NCBI RefSeq assembly: GCF_000208745.1
Contig: NC_030859.1
Coordinates: 15,967,426 to 16,031,425 of the forward strand
DNA from: Theobroma cacao
Lineage: Eukaryota; Streptophyta; Magnoliopsida; Malvales; Malvaceae
Direction: 5' to 3'
Length of the DNA: 64,000 nt
Shown: in pieces, positions 24,201-35,182 of the stretch
Position numbering within the stretch: position 1 is the first letter of the stretch
How the letters are laid out: every line of letters starts with the position of its first letter
The notes under the pieces: model-generated
The model's database searches: none
What the model saw: the letters and a program-made list of their open reading frames with translations, nothing else
What the model was told of the DNA's origin: nothing
Made by a program: the position numbers and the translations under genes

Positions 24201-27200
24201 GGTTTCAAGTATCTGTGTGTCTCCTACCAAGATTGCAATTTGATTTTTTTATGATTTCCTATCTTTATTACAATATTATTTTGCTCTTATAAGAGAACAA
24301 AGTTTCCAATTGAAGAAGGATCAGGACTAATACTTCAGTGCAGGATTACACCATATGATGCCATTTACTACTGCTTTGAGCAGCAACTTGGAAATTCAGA
24401 TAAAATAGACTTATCCTTCTTGATCTGAAAATGGTAAAAGAACAAAATTATAGAAATTTGCTGTGGATGAAAAATGGGTGAGGACATGGTGATGTTTGAC
24501 TCTATACATAGTAAAGGTGGCTAACGTCTTTTTTGACATACAAAAGAAGAAAAAAGTACAGGGAGAAGAAAGCAATTTCTTACCAGTGCATGCATGAATA
24601 CCGTTATACATTATGCATGCAAGTGTGTGTGTATCCTTTCATATACCTCTTGGCAATTTTGTTTTCTCTCTTGCCTGTCCATTGGCATTTTTGTTTTCAT
24701 TTTTATGAATGCTGCACAGTGAGTTGTTGACAAATAAATGAATGACAGGTCCAAAATGCTGTCGGTTTTCTGAAAATGATTGGGGCATTAGATGAGAAGG
24801 AAAATCTGACAAGTCTCGGTTAGTTTGCTATTCTTCTGCTGGGTAGATGCATTTTGGTACATATACTTTATACCTATTATTCCCTCCATAAGAAATTGAA
24901 TGTCTATCTTTCCTTTTTGGGGTGTTGAAGAATTATGTTTTCTTTTTTTTTTTATTCTGAACACCTAAAACTAAGACATTTCTAAATTCTACATTATTCT
25001 CGTGATTTTTTTTTCAACTTTTTGGATTAAAAACTGTAAAGCAATAATAAATATAAGATATTTTAAAATTTTTAAATAAAAAACTATGAAGTCCAAGTTT
25101 TTGTTTTTTTTTTTCCTCTAACTCCTTGTAAATCAAATGTGGACATTCAATGTGGAATGGTGGGAGTACCACCTTTGGCGTTGTTACTTATTTCCTTCTC
25201 TTTTGTGTTTTTCCCCTCCTCCCAATCAGGAAAGTTCTTGTCAATGCTTCCTGTAGATCCCAAGCTAGGGAAAATGCTAATCATGGGTGCTATCTTCTGT
25301 TGCTTTGATCCTGTTTTAACAATAGTGTCTGGACTTAGTGTCAAGGATCCTTTCCTTTTGCCTCAAGACAAGAAGGATGTAAGTATATAAACATTGGTTT
25401 ACTTGATGGAATTGAACTTTGTTATTTTGCTCTTGCATCTTTTGATATTGGTTTATATTTGTCGAGAAGTATGACAAAGACCTGACTGGCGTGGTACTAT
25501 CATATGCTTGTAGGGAATATTTGTATGAATATTTATAATGGTTTCCATTTTTTTTCCTTCGAAATATGCTCCCTTCTCTGTCTTGCCACTCAAATCAAAA
25601 TTGAGAAAAAAGAAATGTGACCCCTAACAACCATTACTTTTCTGCAGTTGCAGTATACAATGCCTCTGCATCACTGAGTTTTCTATTCTTTTTGTTTTTT
25701 GTTTTATCCTTTTTTAGTTTCAAAATGGTTCAGCTGGAAACCAAAATAATGCAGAGGTGAGGGGTGGGGGGTGGAGTGGGGCAGTGTTGGGGGCTGTAAT
25801 AACTTGAATGGCTGCCTGATCCCCACAAAAGAAAACCTGGTTGCTCTGAATGATTTTTGTTTTGATAGCTGTCCATCATAGTGCTATTTTAAGGTACAAG
25901 TTGAAAAGAACTGCTAGTGTTATACTGATAATCGTGGATATGATATTTGGAGTCAGAAAGTTGACTGGGAACAGCTAGAGGGATATATTCTAAACATCTC
26001 ATGTTGGAATGCTTCTGGAAATCTAATTAGAGAGAGTAGAAACTTTAAATAATGGCTACTGCTTTTGGTATAGTGCAAGAAAGCAAAGTGTCTGTAATCA
26101 TTTAGTTGGCTTCACAAGTGGAAATAACTGGGATATTGGAGCATTTTGTAGCTATAAAGCTTTCAGAGATTATGAATTAAGAATTTTCTTCGACAAATAT
26201 AATTGGAGCTTCTAAAGTAGCCTGCCAAAGTAAGCTGAACTTGGCTCAAATATATCTCAGCCATTGACATATATCCTTTTTCTCCATTCCTCCATGTTCA
26301 AAGGCCATGCTGGTTAAATATCAAAATCTTTTTCAGAGTGGCTCAAACTCCAACCTGAAATTTGATTGGTTTTTTAAGCTCAACCTCCTGAAAGGAATTG
26401 GGGTGTGCTCTTGTTACTCCTAATGAACTGCCAATTGTTTACATGTATTCTGTTATTTATAGCAACCAACCTTTTGAACTCTATATTAACGAAGGTATTC
26501 TCTTGGTATTTGCTATTTGAGGCCCATCTCTTCTATGGCTTTATTTTTTGTTATAATGTAGTTAATGGTGTTGTCTTTCTTAATTTTTTTTCTGAGTACT
26601 TAATTACTTTTATTTGTAGAAGTTAATTTTTTAATGAGATGACAGTTACTTTGCTAATCATTTAACAATGTAGGCTCACAATATTTATAGATTTTGCTCG
26701 TACTAGCAATCCACATGGCTGTTTTAATCTATCAAGTTTCTTTAGCTAATAATCCTTTTTATGTTTTAGTTAGCTGGGACAGCAAAGTCTAGATTTTCAG
26801 CAAAAGACTACAGTGATCACATGGCTCTTGTCCGTGCTTATGAAGGTTGGAAGGATGCAGAAAGAGAAGGATCAGTATATGAGTATTGTTGGAGGAACTT
26901 CCTGTCTGCACAAACTCTTCAGGCTATTCATTCTCTTCGGAAACAATTTAGTTTCATTCTAAGAGAAGCTGGCTTGGTAGACACAGATGCAGGCTCAAAC
27001 AATAAATTAAGTCATAACCAGTCTCTGGTTCGTGCTGTCATATGCTCTGGACTCTTTCCTGGAATAGCATCTGTAGTGGTAAGGGACCTTTATCGTCTGA
27101 ACATGCAGCTTCAATATGTCTCACTGATTATATGAGATGACATACCATTGTGTGCTTTATGTGCAGCACAGAGAGACATCAATGTCTTTTAAAACCATGG

Positions 27201-29990
27201 ATGACGGCCAAGTTTTATTGTACGCTGTAAGTGTAAACACCTAATCAAGAAAAATTAATAATACTATCTACTTTTGTTTTCAATGAAGATCGAACGTCTA
27301 CTTTGCTCCTAGGCAATCCGTCTTTTTCATCATAGGATACAGCAGTTGCTAATTATTTTTTTTCATTTATATTATGACTCCTTTATGCAAGAAAGTTATT
27401 GCTTCTACCCATATTTCTTACTTTTTGAGGTCAATCTTTTTGTCTTTGACCTTTTTGTTTTTAGTTTATTATTAGTTAAACTTTGGAAAAAATTCTTAAG
27501 GAATTTTAATTCACAGATTTTCATTCTTTTTTTTTTTGAAAAAAAAAACAAGTCAAGAATGTATTTAAAGTAACAAGGATCAATATTGAAAAAGTTTGGC
27601 CCCCAAAATACAAAACATTGATGGTAATTTTGGGAAGTAATAGCTTATCTAGGAAATTCATGCAGTACCAACCTATCCAGGGGCTAGTTTGGGAATATCC
27701 TCAATTATTTATTGTAATTTCTTATTCACCCTACGTGGACAAACTTATTGGTCATTTGACATGATTATGGTTAGTGAATAATGCCATATAAATTTAGGGT
27801 GGATGTTGTAAGGGATATATAACCCAGAATTATAAGTTTGTAACTATGTTGTTTAATGTTATGCCTTAGTTACCGAAAAAGAAAAAGGTGAATTTAGGGC
27901 TTTAGTGTGCATTACAATATTTAGAGAATTTTTTTTTTTTCAGAACTCTCTCCCTCTCTTTCTCATGCTCACACATATGCATCCCAGTAATTTCTGATAA
28001 ATCCTTATTTTTCTCCTAACAGTCCCTGAATAATAAAACCTCTAAAACCATTATAACCAGGTTTTCACAATTTTAGAAAACTCTTCTGGTCAGTAAATGG
28101 GCTTTCTCTTCCAGTGAAGATGTTTTAGATGTTTTTCATTGCCAATTTAGATTCCAAATGCTGCTGCTATTGCTTGATGCTGGTAATGGTTTTTGCTTCA
28201 GAATTCTGTGAATGCACGTTACCAGACTATTCCTTACCCATGGTTAGTCTTTGGTGAAAAAGTAAAGGTCAACACAGTTTTCATACGTGATTCCACTGGT
28301 GTATCTGATTCTATGTTGATGCTCTTTGGCGGTGCTCTAAGCTGTGGGGTACAGGTGATTTCATTTGTTGATGAGTACATGTTATTTTCAATCCTAAGGA
28401 ATTCAACTGCTAGGTATTTCTAATTAATCTCTTGGTTGTTTCCAGGCTGGGCATTTGAAAATGATGCAAGGGTATATCGATTTCTTCATGGATTCTAGCT
28501 TGGCAGAGTGCTATTTGAAGCTCAAAGAAGAACTTGATAGACTTATTCAGAAGAAGGTGAGCTAGGATACCTCAAACATATTTGACTGAAAACTTTTAGA
28601 TGTCCTCCAACAAGATGCATATGCAATTCATATGATGCATTCTTTTAGAGTAGTAGAAATTAGAAAATATGTCTTGTATTAGTGCTGCGCTGGATTCTAT
28701 TTCTTGTCTTATAATAACATTATTTTGGGTTACTTTTAAAGTGGTTTTTATGACTATATTTATTGTGCTCTACTATTTGAGGGTAAAAACTGTCTGCTCA
28801 AGCCATTGATCTGAGGAATCAAGAGTGGAATAGGAATAGATTCTCTGAAAGTGCATCCTTTTCTGGACGATGTAAATATGTTCTTACATGGATGCACTTT
28901 CTAGTCTTTATCCTGTTTACTTTTTTTTCTCCTTTTTCTGTATTGTAACTGCAAACTTCTTTAGATTTGTTTATGTTGTACTTCAACTACTTAGATTTTC
29001 CCTTATATGTTTTAAAATATATAGTCAAAAATCGAATTTTTTCACTTTGGTGTCTTTACTGTATTTATTTTATTAGCTTAATATATACTGCTTCAATTTG
29101 CATGTCAATCTCTTCAGTGTACTTTTTTTGTGCTGCCTTATTGTTAATTCTTTGTTATCTTTGATTTTAGGATAGTTACCCATTGTTTGCAAAATATCTG
29201 AATGGTTATTGGAAATAGGAAATAACTTCATTGTATCGGTTGACCTTCAGAATCATCGAACCACTGCTTTTCTATTTTTCTTTCATCACATGATTGAATA
29301 ACTAATTCAAAGATTTCACCAATTCGAGATTATTAATAGATAATTATTCCAATTGCTGGCTTTTAGGACTGAGTTCAGATATAGCATTGATGGAATTTTT
29401 TGCTTCAGCTCCATGCTGAGGTGCACCAAATCAGAGCAGCTTACTGAATTAAGTTTTTCTTTTGACTTTTGTATTTTCTGCTTGATGTGTCCTTTGCTTC
29501 AAATGATATGTTGCCTTCTTATATGCAGCTTCAAGATCCTAGTGTTGATATTCACAAGGAAGGAAAGTACCTTATGCTTGCCATTCAAGAGCTAGTGTCT
29601 GGAGATCTATGTGAAGGGAGATTTGTTTTTGGCCGTGAATCCAAGAAGCCTAAGGATTCCACTGACAACAGTAGATTCACAAAGGATGGAACAAATCCAA
29701 AGAGCTTGCTACAAACTTTGTTGATGAGGGCAGGCCACTCACCTCCAAAATACAAGACGAAGCATCTAAAGACAAATGAGTTTAGGGCACTAGTGGAATT
29801 CAAAGGAATGCAGTTTGTGGGAAAGCCTAAGAAAAACAAGCAGCTTGCAGAGAGGGACGCTGCTATAGAGGCATTGGCATGGTTGACTCATACCTCTGAC
29901 AACAATCAAGACGAAGATGACTCCCCACTTGATGTCACCGACAATATGCTAAAACTTCTTGGGAAGCGTCGAAGATCAAAACGCCGATAG
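14974..29990 (+). CDS. DExH1: DEAH-box ATP-dependent RNA helicase, DExH1 type, 19 exons, 1142 aa
   Basis: This predicted RNA helicase unwinds RNA using ATP and is a close match to Arabidopsis DExH1 (At2g35920). Exons: 14974-15189, 15320-15474, 15595-15682, 15786-16022, 16515-16610, 18164-18352, 18482-18641, 18730-18860, 19618-19788, 21030-21302, 23336-23530, 23966-24169, 24749-24818, 25230-25378, 26770-27078, 27167-27226, 28202-28354, 28446-28556, 29529-29990. All introns are GT-AG and the frame is unbroken. Motifs: Walker A GETGCGKT (residues 270-277), DEIH (371-374), SAT (403-405), QRRGRAGR (637-644), then the helicase-associated and OB-type C-terminal regions, and a double-stranded-RNA-binding-like domain at about 1044-1109. 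ATG 14974 is the first in-frame ATG; the frame is open further upstream only through a TTG. The N-terminus is Ser- and Arg-rich and could be an organelle transit peptide, but this is unproven. Confidence 0.95.
17518..17783. mobile_element. 266-bp Mutator-type MITE in helicase intron 5
   Basis: The ends are GGGATAAGGTC and GACCTTATCCC, and the inverted repeats extend about 70-90 bases with mismatches (ATGATGGATCAAATTTACCA on both arms). It is flanked by AAAATTCTG (17509-17517) and AAAATTTTG (17784-17792), a 9-bp target duplication with one mismatch, as expected for MULE-type insertions. It has no coding capacity and lies wholly within intron 5 (16611-18163). Confidence 0.82.
20054..20230. mobile_element. 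Possible hAT-like MITE in helicase intron 9
   Basis: The sequence starts GCCAGTTTGGTATGC and ends ATGAACCAAA, giving short imperfect inverted ends around TTTGGT. It is flanked on both sides by CAATTAG (20047-20053 and 20231-20237), close to the 8-bp target size of hAT elements. The inverted repeats are short, so this is tentative. Confidence 0.4.
22012..22105. repeat. 47-bp tandem duplication in helicase intron 10
   Basis: The block ACTAAAGCATAGCTAAGTTG, continuing through GGCCATGGATGGAAGAAAACT, occurs at 22012 and again at 22059 with one or two mismatches. It is a recent local duplication inside intron 10 (21303-23335). Confidence 0.85.
24880..25166. mobile_element. Stowaway-like MITE in helicase intron 13
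   Basis: The left end is TTCCCTCCATAAGAAATTGA and the right end is its imperfect inverse (GACATTCAATGTGGAATGG, then TGGGAG). TA dinucleotides flank it at 24878-24879 and 25167-25168. CTCCCTCC-type ends with a TA target match Stowaway/mariner MITEs. It fills most of intron 13 (24819-25229) and leaves both splice sites intact. Confidence 0.7.
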
Positions 29991-30930
29991 GTTCTGTTTA
30001 TTGTATGTGTACTTTTCATGGCAGCTGAGGTTTAAACAAAGAGAACTTTGGATATCCAGTGTTGATCGTAGTTCAAATCGTTCTCATCAATTCATTACCT
30101 GAAGCCAGTAACATAAGATGTACAATGATAGGGGGCTTGAAAGAGGAAGGGGTGAGGTCTGCATCAGTTGTACGAACTTATTGGTGAAAGAAAAAATCAA
30201 GATCTCTAAGCAATACATGGCGTAAATTTCAGCATAAACAAGGGTTCAAAATATTGGGAAGCACATAAACATACAAGGATGAAGCGGTTTCAGTTCAATT
30301 TTGTCACTTTATAGAACCAGTAGCATCTTTGTTGCAAGCGTGGACTGTCAAAGAAGGCAGTGGTGGCATGTATATGCATATAAGCTGCATATAGGTATGT
30401 AAAGAATTTAATAAAACATAGCTGTGCAATGACATTTTTTGCATGCCTTGATGTATGATTCCTTCTTACTGGTAACATATATTTATTTAAATGGGATCAT
30501 CATGCATGCCTGATAGAAGTTAGATTAGATGTTAGTCGCGATAGTTGAGTCTTAAGGTCAGGTTTTCTATATTTTGTACTGTTTATGTGGTTTTCTCTTT
30601 GTTTATGCTTCTGGTGGTTATAGGCATGGTTAAAGAGTAGCAATTTTTCTTGGCAAAGCATTTCATAATTATTGTATATCCCTTTGTCTGTCCCTCCCTT
30701 GCCTTAAAACGTAGTCAGGGAGGCAACAATGATCCCATTCCATATAGCATGTAAGGGGCAGAAGATATTATAATCGTGACATGAGTTGCTGTGGTTCAAG
30801 TTATGAGTATTAAATTCTATTAATTACCTTTAATTATTGTTCCAACCCTAAAAGAGAGAGAAAAAAAATTGACTAAAATCTATTAGTTTTAAATTTGGAT
30901 TTATAATTATTTAAGCAAGTAATGCTTTTT
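29991..30930 (+). other. Helicase 3' untranslated region and downstream intergenic DNA
   Basis: Directly after the TAG stop the sequence stays less AT-rich for about 450 bases, with possible poly-A signals (AATAAAA near 30410). This is consistent with a 3' UTR. From about 30480 to 30930 I see no gene or clear repeat. Confidence 0.5.
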
Positions 30931-30993
30931 TACTGGCTTGGAAAAGCTTTATACCAACCAAATTTAAGGGAAGAGAAATCATTACAAAGCACA

Positions 30994-31180
30994 ATGAAAA
31001 GCTTCAATGTTCTCTTTTCTCTCATAGTGGCTTTGTTTGTAACAAAGGATTGCTGATCCTATCAGGGCATATAATGAGTCAAAATTTTGTTACCAAGGTT
31101 TTCATTAGTATATTAAAAACCGGAAGTGTCTTTAACAAGTACTATTTGGTCAAGTTTGTCATGAGGCATTTTTCACCAAA
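30994..31180 (+). pseudogene. ECA1/prolamin-like gene remnant
   Basis: The leader before it (ACCAACCAAAT, AAGAGAAATCA) matches the leaders of the two intact ECA1-like genes downstream. The ATG at 30994 starts MKSFNVLFSLIVALFVT, a recognisable copy of their signal peptide, but a TGA ends it after 20 residues (31054-31056). In another frame, pieces such as ADPIRAYN and FGQVCHEA are still readable, with the middle of the gene shortened. It is a dead third member of the tandem cluster. Confidence 0.8.
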
Positions 31181-31466
31181 AAACCATGTGTAATTCATGA
31201 ATTTTTTTTTATTATTTTAAAAAGTTTTTAAGTCAAAATTTTTTTTTATTTGTCTCCCTCTTACTCTTAGAATTGGGAAAAAAAGAAAAAAAAAACTTAA
31301 TGGCTATTAAAAGAAATTTAACCCTCATAAATTAAAAAAGAAAACTCATGTCTTTAAATACGTTCACATTTAATTGTAACTTGAATAAAATTAACGCATG
31401 AAACTTAAATGTAATAAATGATATCATTTTAACATCATCAATGTGTCTCCCTCCTTGTGATTACCC

Positions 31467-31474
31467 TATAAATA
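31467..31474 (+). promoter_or_regulatory. TATA box of ECA1-like gene copy 1
   Basis: TATAAATA lies 79 bases before the ATG at 31553. The same motif in the same sequence context occurs before copy 2 (42124-42131). Conservation between the duplicates and the spacing support a core promoter element. Confidence 0.65.
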
Positions 31475-31552
31475 ACTCTTTTCCTGGCATGTAAACCTCG
31501 TTGGACAAGCCTTTTACCAACCAAATAAGAAGAGAAATCAGTAACAAGCATA

Positions 31553-31912
31553 ATGGCAAGCTTCAAAGTTTTGGGTCTCATGATGATTTTGTTTGTAACT
31601 AGTGGTGTAGTCATGAGTATAGAGGAGGTGGTTGACCCTATACAGGCCTATAACTGTGAAACCAAAATGAGTTTGAATTGTGTAATGGAGGTTTTCGAAA
31701 GTATATGCAATAAAGCCAAAAGTGTTACTGATAAGTGCTGCGGTGAGCTTATGGTGCTTGGTCAAGTTTGCCACAATGCATTATTAAAGAGGACACTTCA
31801 ACTCCCTAAATTCAAAAACGTTGATGCATCCATACTTTTGAAAAGGAGTATCCAAACGTGGAACAAGTGTGCTTTCGTCGTTGACGGTGTTGCACCATCT
31901 CCATCTCTTTGA
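31553..31912 (+). CDS. Small secreted cysteine-rich protein, ECA1/prolamin-like family, copy 1 (119 aa)
   Basis: A single-exon gene for a 119-residue protein with an N-terminal hydrophobic signal peptide (about residues 1-22) and cysteines at 35, 43, 52, 62, 63, 73 and 106. The pattern C..C..CC..C..C is that of the ECA1 gametogenesis-related (prolamin-like, DUF1278) family. Members of that family are secreted cysteine-rich proteins, many expressed in the egg cell or embryo sac. C35 appears additional to the six core cysteines. It should therefore enter the secretory pathway and fold with three disulfides. Function and tissue are inferred from the family only. It is 73% or more identical to copy 2 by eye, and its TATA box, leader and 3' flank are also duplicated. 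Confidence 0.85.
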   Translation: MASFKVLGLMMILFVTSGVVMSIEEVVDPIQAYNCETKMSLNCVMEVFESICNKAKSVTDKCCGELMVLGQVCHNALLKRTLQLPKFKNVDASILLKRSIQTWNKCAFVVDGVAPSPSL

Positions 31913-31919
31913 GAAGGAT

Positions 31920-32830
31920 GTTTTGAAATTTTTATACAACAAAAATTCTAAAGAATAATGCCTTCACTATCGTCTGTTTCCAAATCACATGAAGATGCTA
32001 ATAAGGGGTGATGGTCTGTTTTGTCTTCTTTTCTTTTCTATTTCTATTAACTTATTATAAATTATATGTTGCAAATTGTGGGATGTAAAACTAAATTATC
32101 AATATACTGAAGAAATGGTTAAAGTTGACTATATATGGTTTTCATTAACTTGCAAAGAATTGAGAAACACTAGATATGGTGACTACCCTAAAACGTAATT
32201 CTATTGGCTACCCTTTATCTCTTTAATTGAATTTTAGGCTTAACTGTTTATTTTTATTTTCCTTTTGATTCATGAAATAATATTTTGATGTATGCAAGAA
32301 AGTGTCGTAATTAATCCAATCCTAAAGTCGGTGCCCTAAATTCTTCAAATTCCATTTTATTTGCTTTAAACTAAATAGCATTATAAGTGCAAATGTGAAA
32401 AATAATTACTCTTTTTATAATTCTTGATTTTTCTAGTTTAATGGCTTGTTATATGTTATAGTCCCTCAAAAGCATTACTGTCTCTTTGTAAGCTTTTTGA
32501 TCTCTCCATTTGCCTCCACATTTAGAAAGTTTTATAAAGATCTTAGATAAGAATAACTCTCAAGCCTCCATACCAATGGAAAGCTGAGTGAAACTAGTAA
32601 TTATGAGTCGTGTGCTCTCGATAAAAAAGAAGCTAGTTTTCTCTGTATATACAATAAATTCATTTTTATAAGAAGAAATGCAATTTATGTAGAGAAAGTT
32701 GACGTAGCTAGTTACATTGAAAGATTTATTGATACTTATGAAAAAAGTTTAGTTTCTTCCATTGCGTTTTGTCATGCTACTTTTGAACACACATGTTTTG
32801 ATGTTCTTTTTCTCTAACATGGTTTTACAT
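31920..32830. repeat. 3' flank of ECA1 copy 1, duplicated downstream
   Basis: This flank aligns over its length with 42569-42887 plus 45013-45580 behind copy 2; for example both read CTGCTGCTAAGTTATTATAAA-type or AGAAGAAATG..ATTTATGTAGAGAAA blocks in the same order. Its last part (from TTTGTCATGCTACTTTT at about 32769) is also similar to the sequence right after CACTA element 2 (40695). No coding sequence is seen. Confidence 0.7.
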
Positions 32831-33049
32831 AAACTTGTTTTATTCCCATTTATGAGCTTTTAGTCACACATATGGTATTTGAAATTGCGTAAAGAACAAG
32901 GCCATGAATGACTTATTGAAAGGTGATTTTGCGGAATTGATATGTGAGCTACATGGTGGTTAAAAGTATACTGTGCTTGAATTAAATAGATGAATGAATG
33001 AGTATTTGATGTTAGTATGGACAACCTTGGAATAAGGTTTGTTGGTCGT

Positions 33050-33215
33050 GGAAATTGGCCTTTCTAGCTAGGCATGATGGTATACCTATTTAATGGTAAG
33101 ACACAGGATTGTGAGGCCTATCTAGCAAGGCTTGGTGCTAGACACGTGTAATGTTGAGACACATGCTTGTTATTCTTATCTAGCAAGGGCTATGGTGCTA
33201 GTCATTGTCGGTCTT
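33050..33215. repeat. 58-bp minisatellite, about 2.8 units
   Basis: TCTAGC occurs at exactly 33063, 33121 and 33179. Each unit continues with AAGG, GGTGCTAG and, in the first two units, ACACRKG..GTAAGACACA-like sequence. The units have diverged. It is too short, diverged and spacer-free to be a CRISPR-type array. Confidence 0.75.
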
Positions 33216-33595
33216 AATGGAGTGCTAAAAAGGGGGTGAATAGCATCAAAAAATCTGAAGGAAACTCTTAAGTTTGAAAAACTTTTGAATAATTTTGAAA
33301 TGGAGAGTTTAAAACTTGTTAAGTTAAAAAGCACCAAGTAAAAAGAAGGTAAAGAGCAGTGGACATAACATAAATATTTATAGTGATTCGGTTCCCTTAA
33401 TTACATCAACTATCTTGATCTTTCAATCAAGGATTTTTAACCTAACTTTACTAAACTAATGGATTTGATAGCTTCCACCAAATTTTTACAAAGTGAGCTT
33501 CTAACCCAAGCTCAAAACCTTTACAATGTTCCTTAAGCTTTCCTAAGTTTAATCTTCCCCTGAAAATGCCTCACAAAGAGTATAAAGATGATGGA
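33216..33595. other. Unassigned repeat-like stretch
   Basis: It contains GGGGGTGAATAGCATC and TTTATAGTGATTCGGT, motifs often seen in dispersed plant repeats and retroelement ends. A similar GTGGTTCGGT context occurs at about 40825-40850. I cannot define boundaries or coding capacity. Confidence 0.35.
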
Positions 33596-35135
33596 GTGAT
33601 AATTCTTTGATATAGAGTTATTTGGGATTAATTTTGATAGTAATTTAGCATAGTTTTTATAATAATGCATAAAAATTGGTAAGTTTTATTTAATTATTTT
33701 ATGTTAGTTAATTTAGGTGAGTCAATCTAATCCCAATTAATTTTTTCCTTAGTTTGGTATTAATGTAATTAAGATAGGTCGTTATTGATTTATTTGTACT
33801 TTTGTAGGCGTTTGATAAAAGAAAAATTTTAGTGAAAGAATAAGAGCAATTTCAAGTTGTAGACTTCCACTGCACATGTTTTCGTATTCCAATCTTAACT
33901 CTCTCTACAGAGCTTCAAATGATATAATTCTTAGACCATTGGAAAGATAAAATAAAAATCTACAACTTACATGTTTACCACTTTGCCCAGTTCGGCTTTA
34001 AAGGTGGTAAAAAATCTTGTCGAAGTTGACACATAGTAGCAGTCATAGAGCAATTATAATTTCTGATAATTAATTGGTCGAGACCATAGCTCACGTCGTT
34101 TGATGAGAAAATTCTGATTGAAATTGACTTCTTTCTTCATCCAACTTGACCTAATTTCAAAACCCTATAAAAACAACCTTTCAGAGGACTTTTAGGGAAA
34201 AAAAAACCATATTGACAATTGAGAGTCAAGTCACAAAGTCATTAAAGTTACAAAAGAATTTGAAAGATTCAAGGAGATTTGGAAATCAATAATACAATTC
34301 TTGGGTTTTTCTATCTTTTTGCTATTCTCTTATTTGTTGGTTTTGTTTTTAATGTTTAAATTTTATTTAATGATGATGTGACTTGATGAAGAGCTAAATT
34401 ATTAATCTAAGATTATGATTGAACTCAATACGTAGTTTGTTTGATTTATTTATCTTTCTTTTACTTATGTTTAATGGATTTAAGTTATTTATTTTATTCT
34501 GTTCTTAATACTTCTAGTTGTTTGGCTATCAATTAGATTGAATTGGAAACCTAGGTTAAACATTGACAAAGGAGATTTAGGTAGACCTTGAATAAAATAG
34601 CATATGATCGAATGCACTTAGTTTATTAGGTGATTTAATTTGCATATAGGGTAGACATACACTATAAGCATAAGTAGCCTAAATTAGAGCATGAACTTGA
34701 TGAATCTTTCTTCAATTTAATTTGTTTAGACATATAGTAAATTAATTGAAAGAGGTATTTTTATGAGAAACTCGACAGAGACTTGTAAATAATTTAAGAC
34801 TCAAGGTTAGTAACTTAATTCATTAAACTAAGTTAAAAGAGAGAGACAATATTTAGATAAAGTATTAAGAGATCTTATAATTTTAGTTTTGGTAATCACT
34901 AGAAGTTAATAAAATAATTTTGCTGATATATTTTAGATTAGTTTTAGTTATTAGTTTATTAGTTTTAATTTTAATTTTAATTGTTTTGATAAAATTAAGA
35001 TATGTTAATTTTAATAGTTAATAGTAAAAATTAATTCAATTCTCTGTGGGATTGACAGTCTAGTAATCACTATATTATCTTTGCTTTATGTATACTTGTG
35101 TGGATACAAAATTGAACAACAAGTTCTAATAGCTA
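33595..35135. mobile_element. LTR-like repeat, possible solo LTR or retroelement remnant
   Basis: A long non-coding AT-rich block ends in CTGTGGGATTGACAG, followed by a stretch leading to GATACAAAATTGAACAACAA. This resembles the TCYGTGGGATTCGAC region near the end of plant Gypsy-type (Tat/Athila-like) LTRs. It contains TATAAAAACAACC (possible LTR promoter) near 34165. I found no clear TG..CA ends or target duplication and no internal gag-pol, so class and borders are uncertain. It abuts the truncated left side of CACTA element 2. Confidence 0.35.
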
Positions 35136-35182
35136 ACAGTAAGTATTAATTAAACTTGTTGTTCGATTTTCTTTCATTGAAT

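Noticed and set aside
33050..33215. CRISPR-like array
   Set aside because: Diverged head-to-tail minisatellite with no spacers, in plant nuclear DNA.
34660..34669. CACTATAAGC as left end of CACTA element 2
   Set aside because: It does not continue to match the right end beyond a few bases, and it sits inside the LTR-like block about 500 bases before any transposase similarity.
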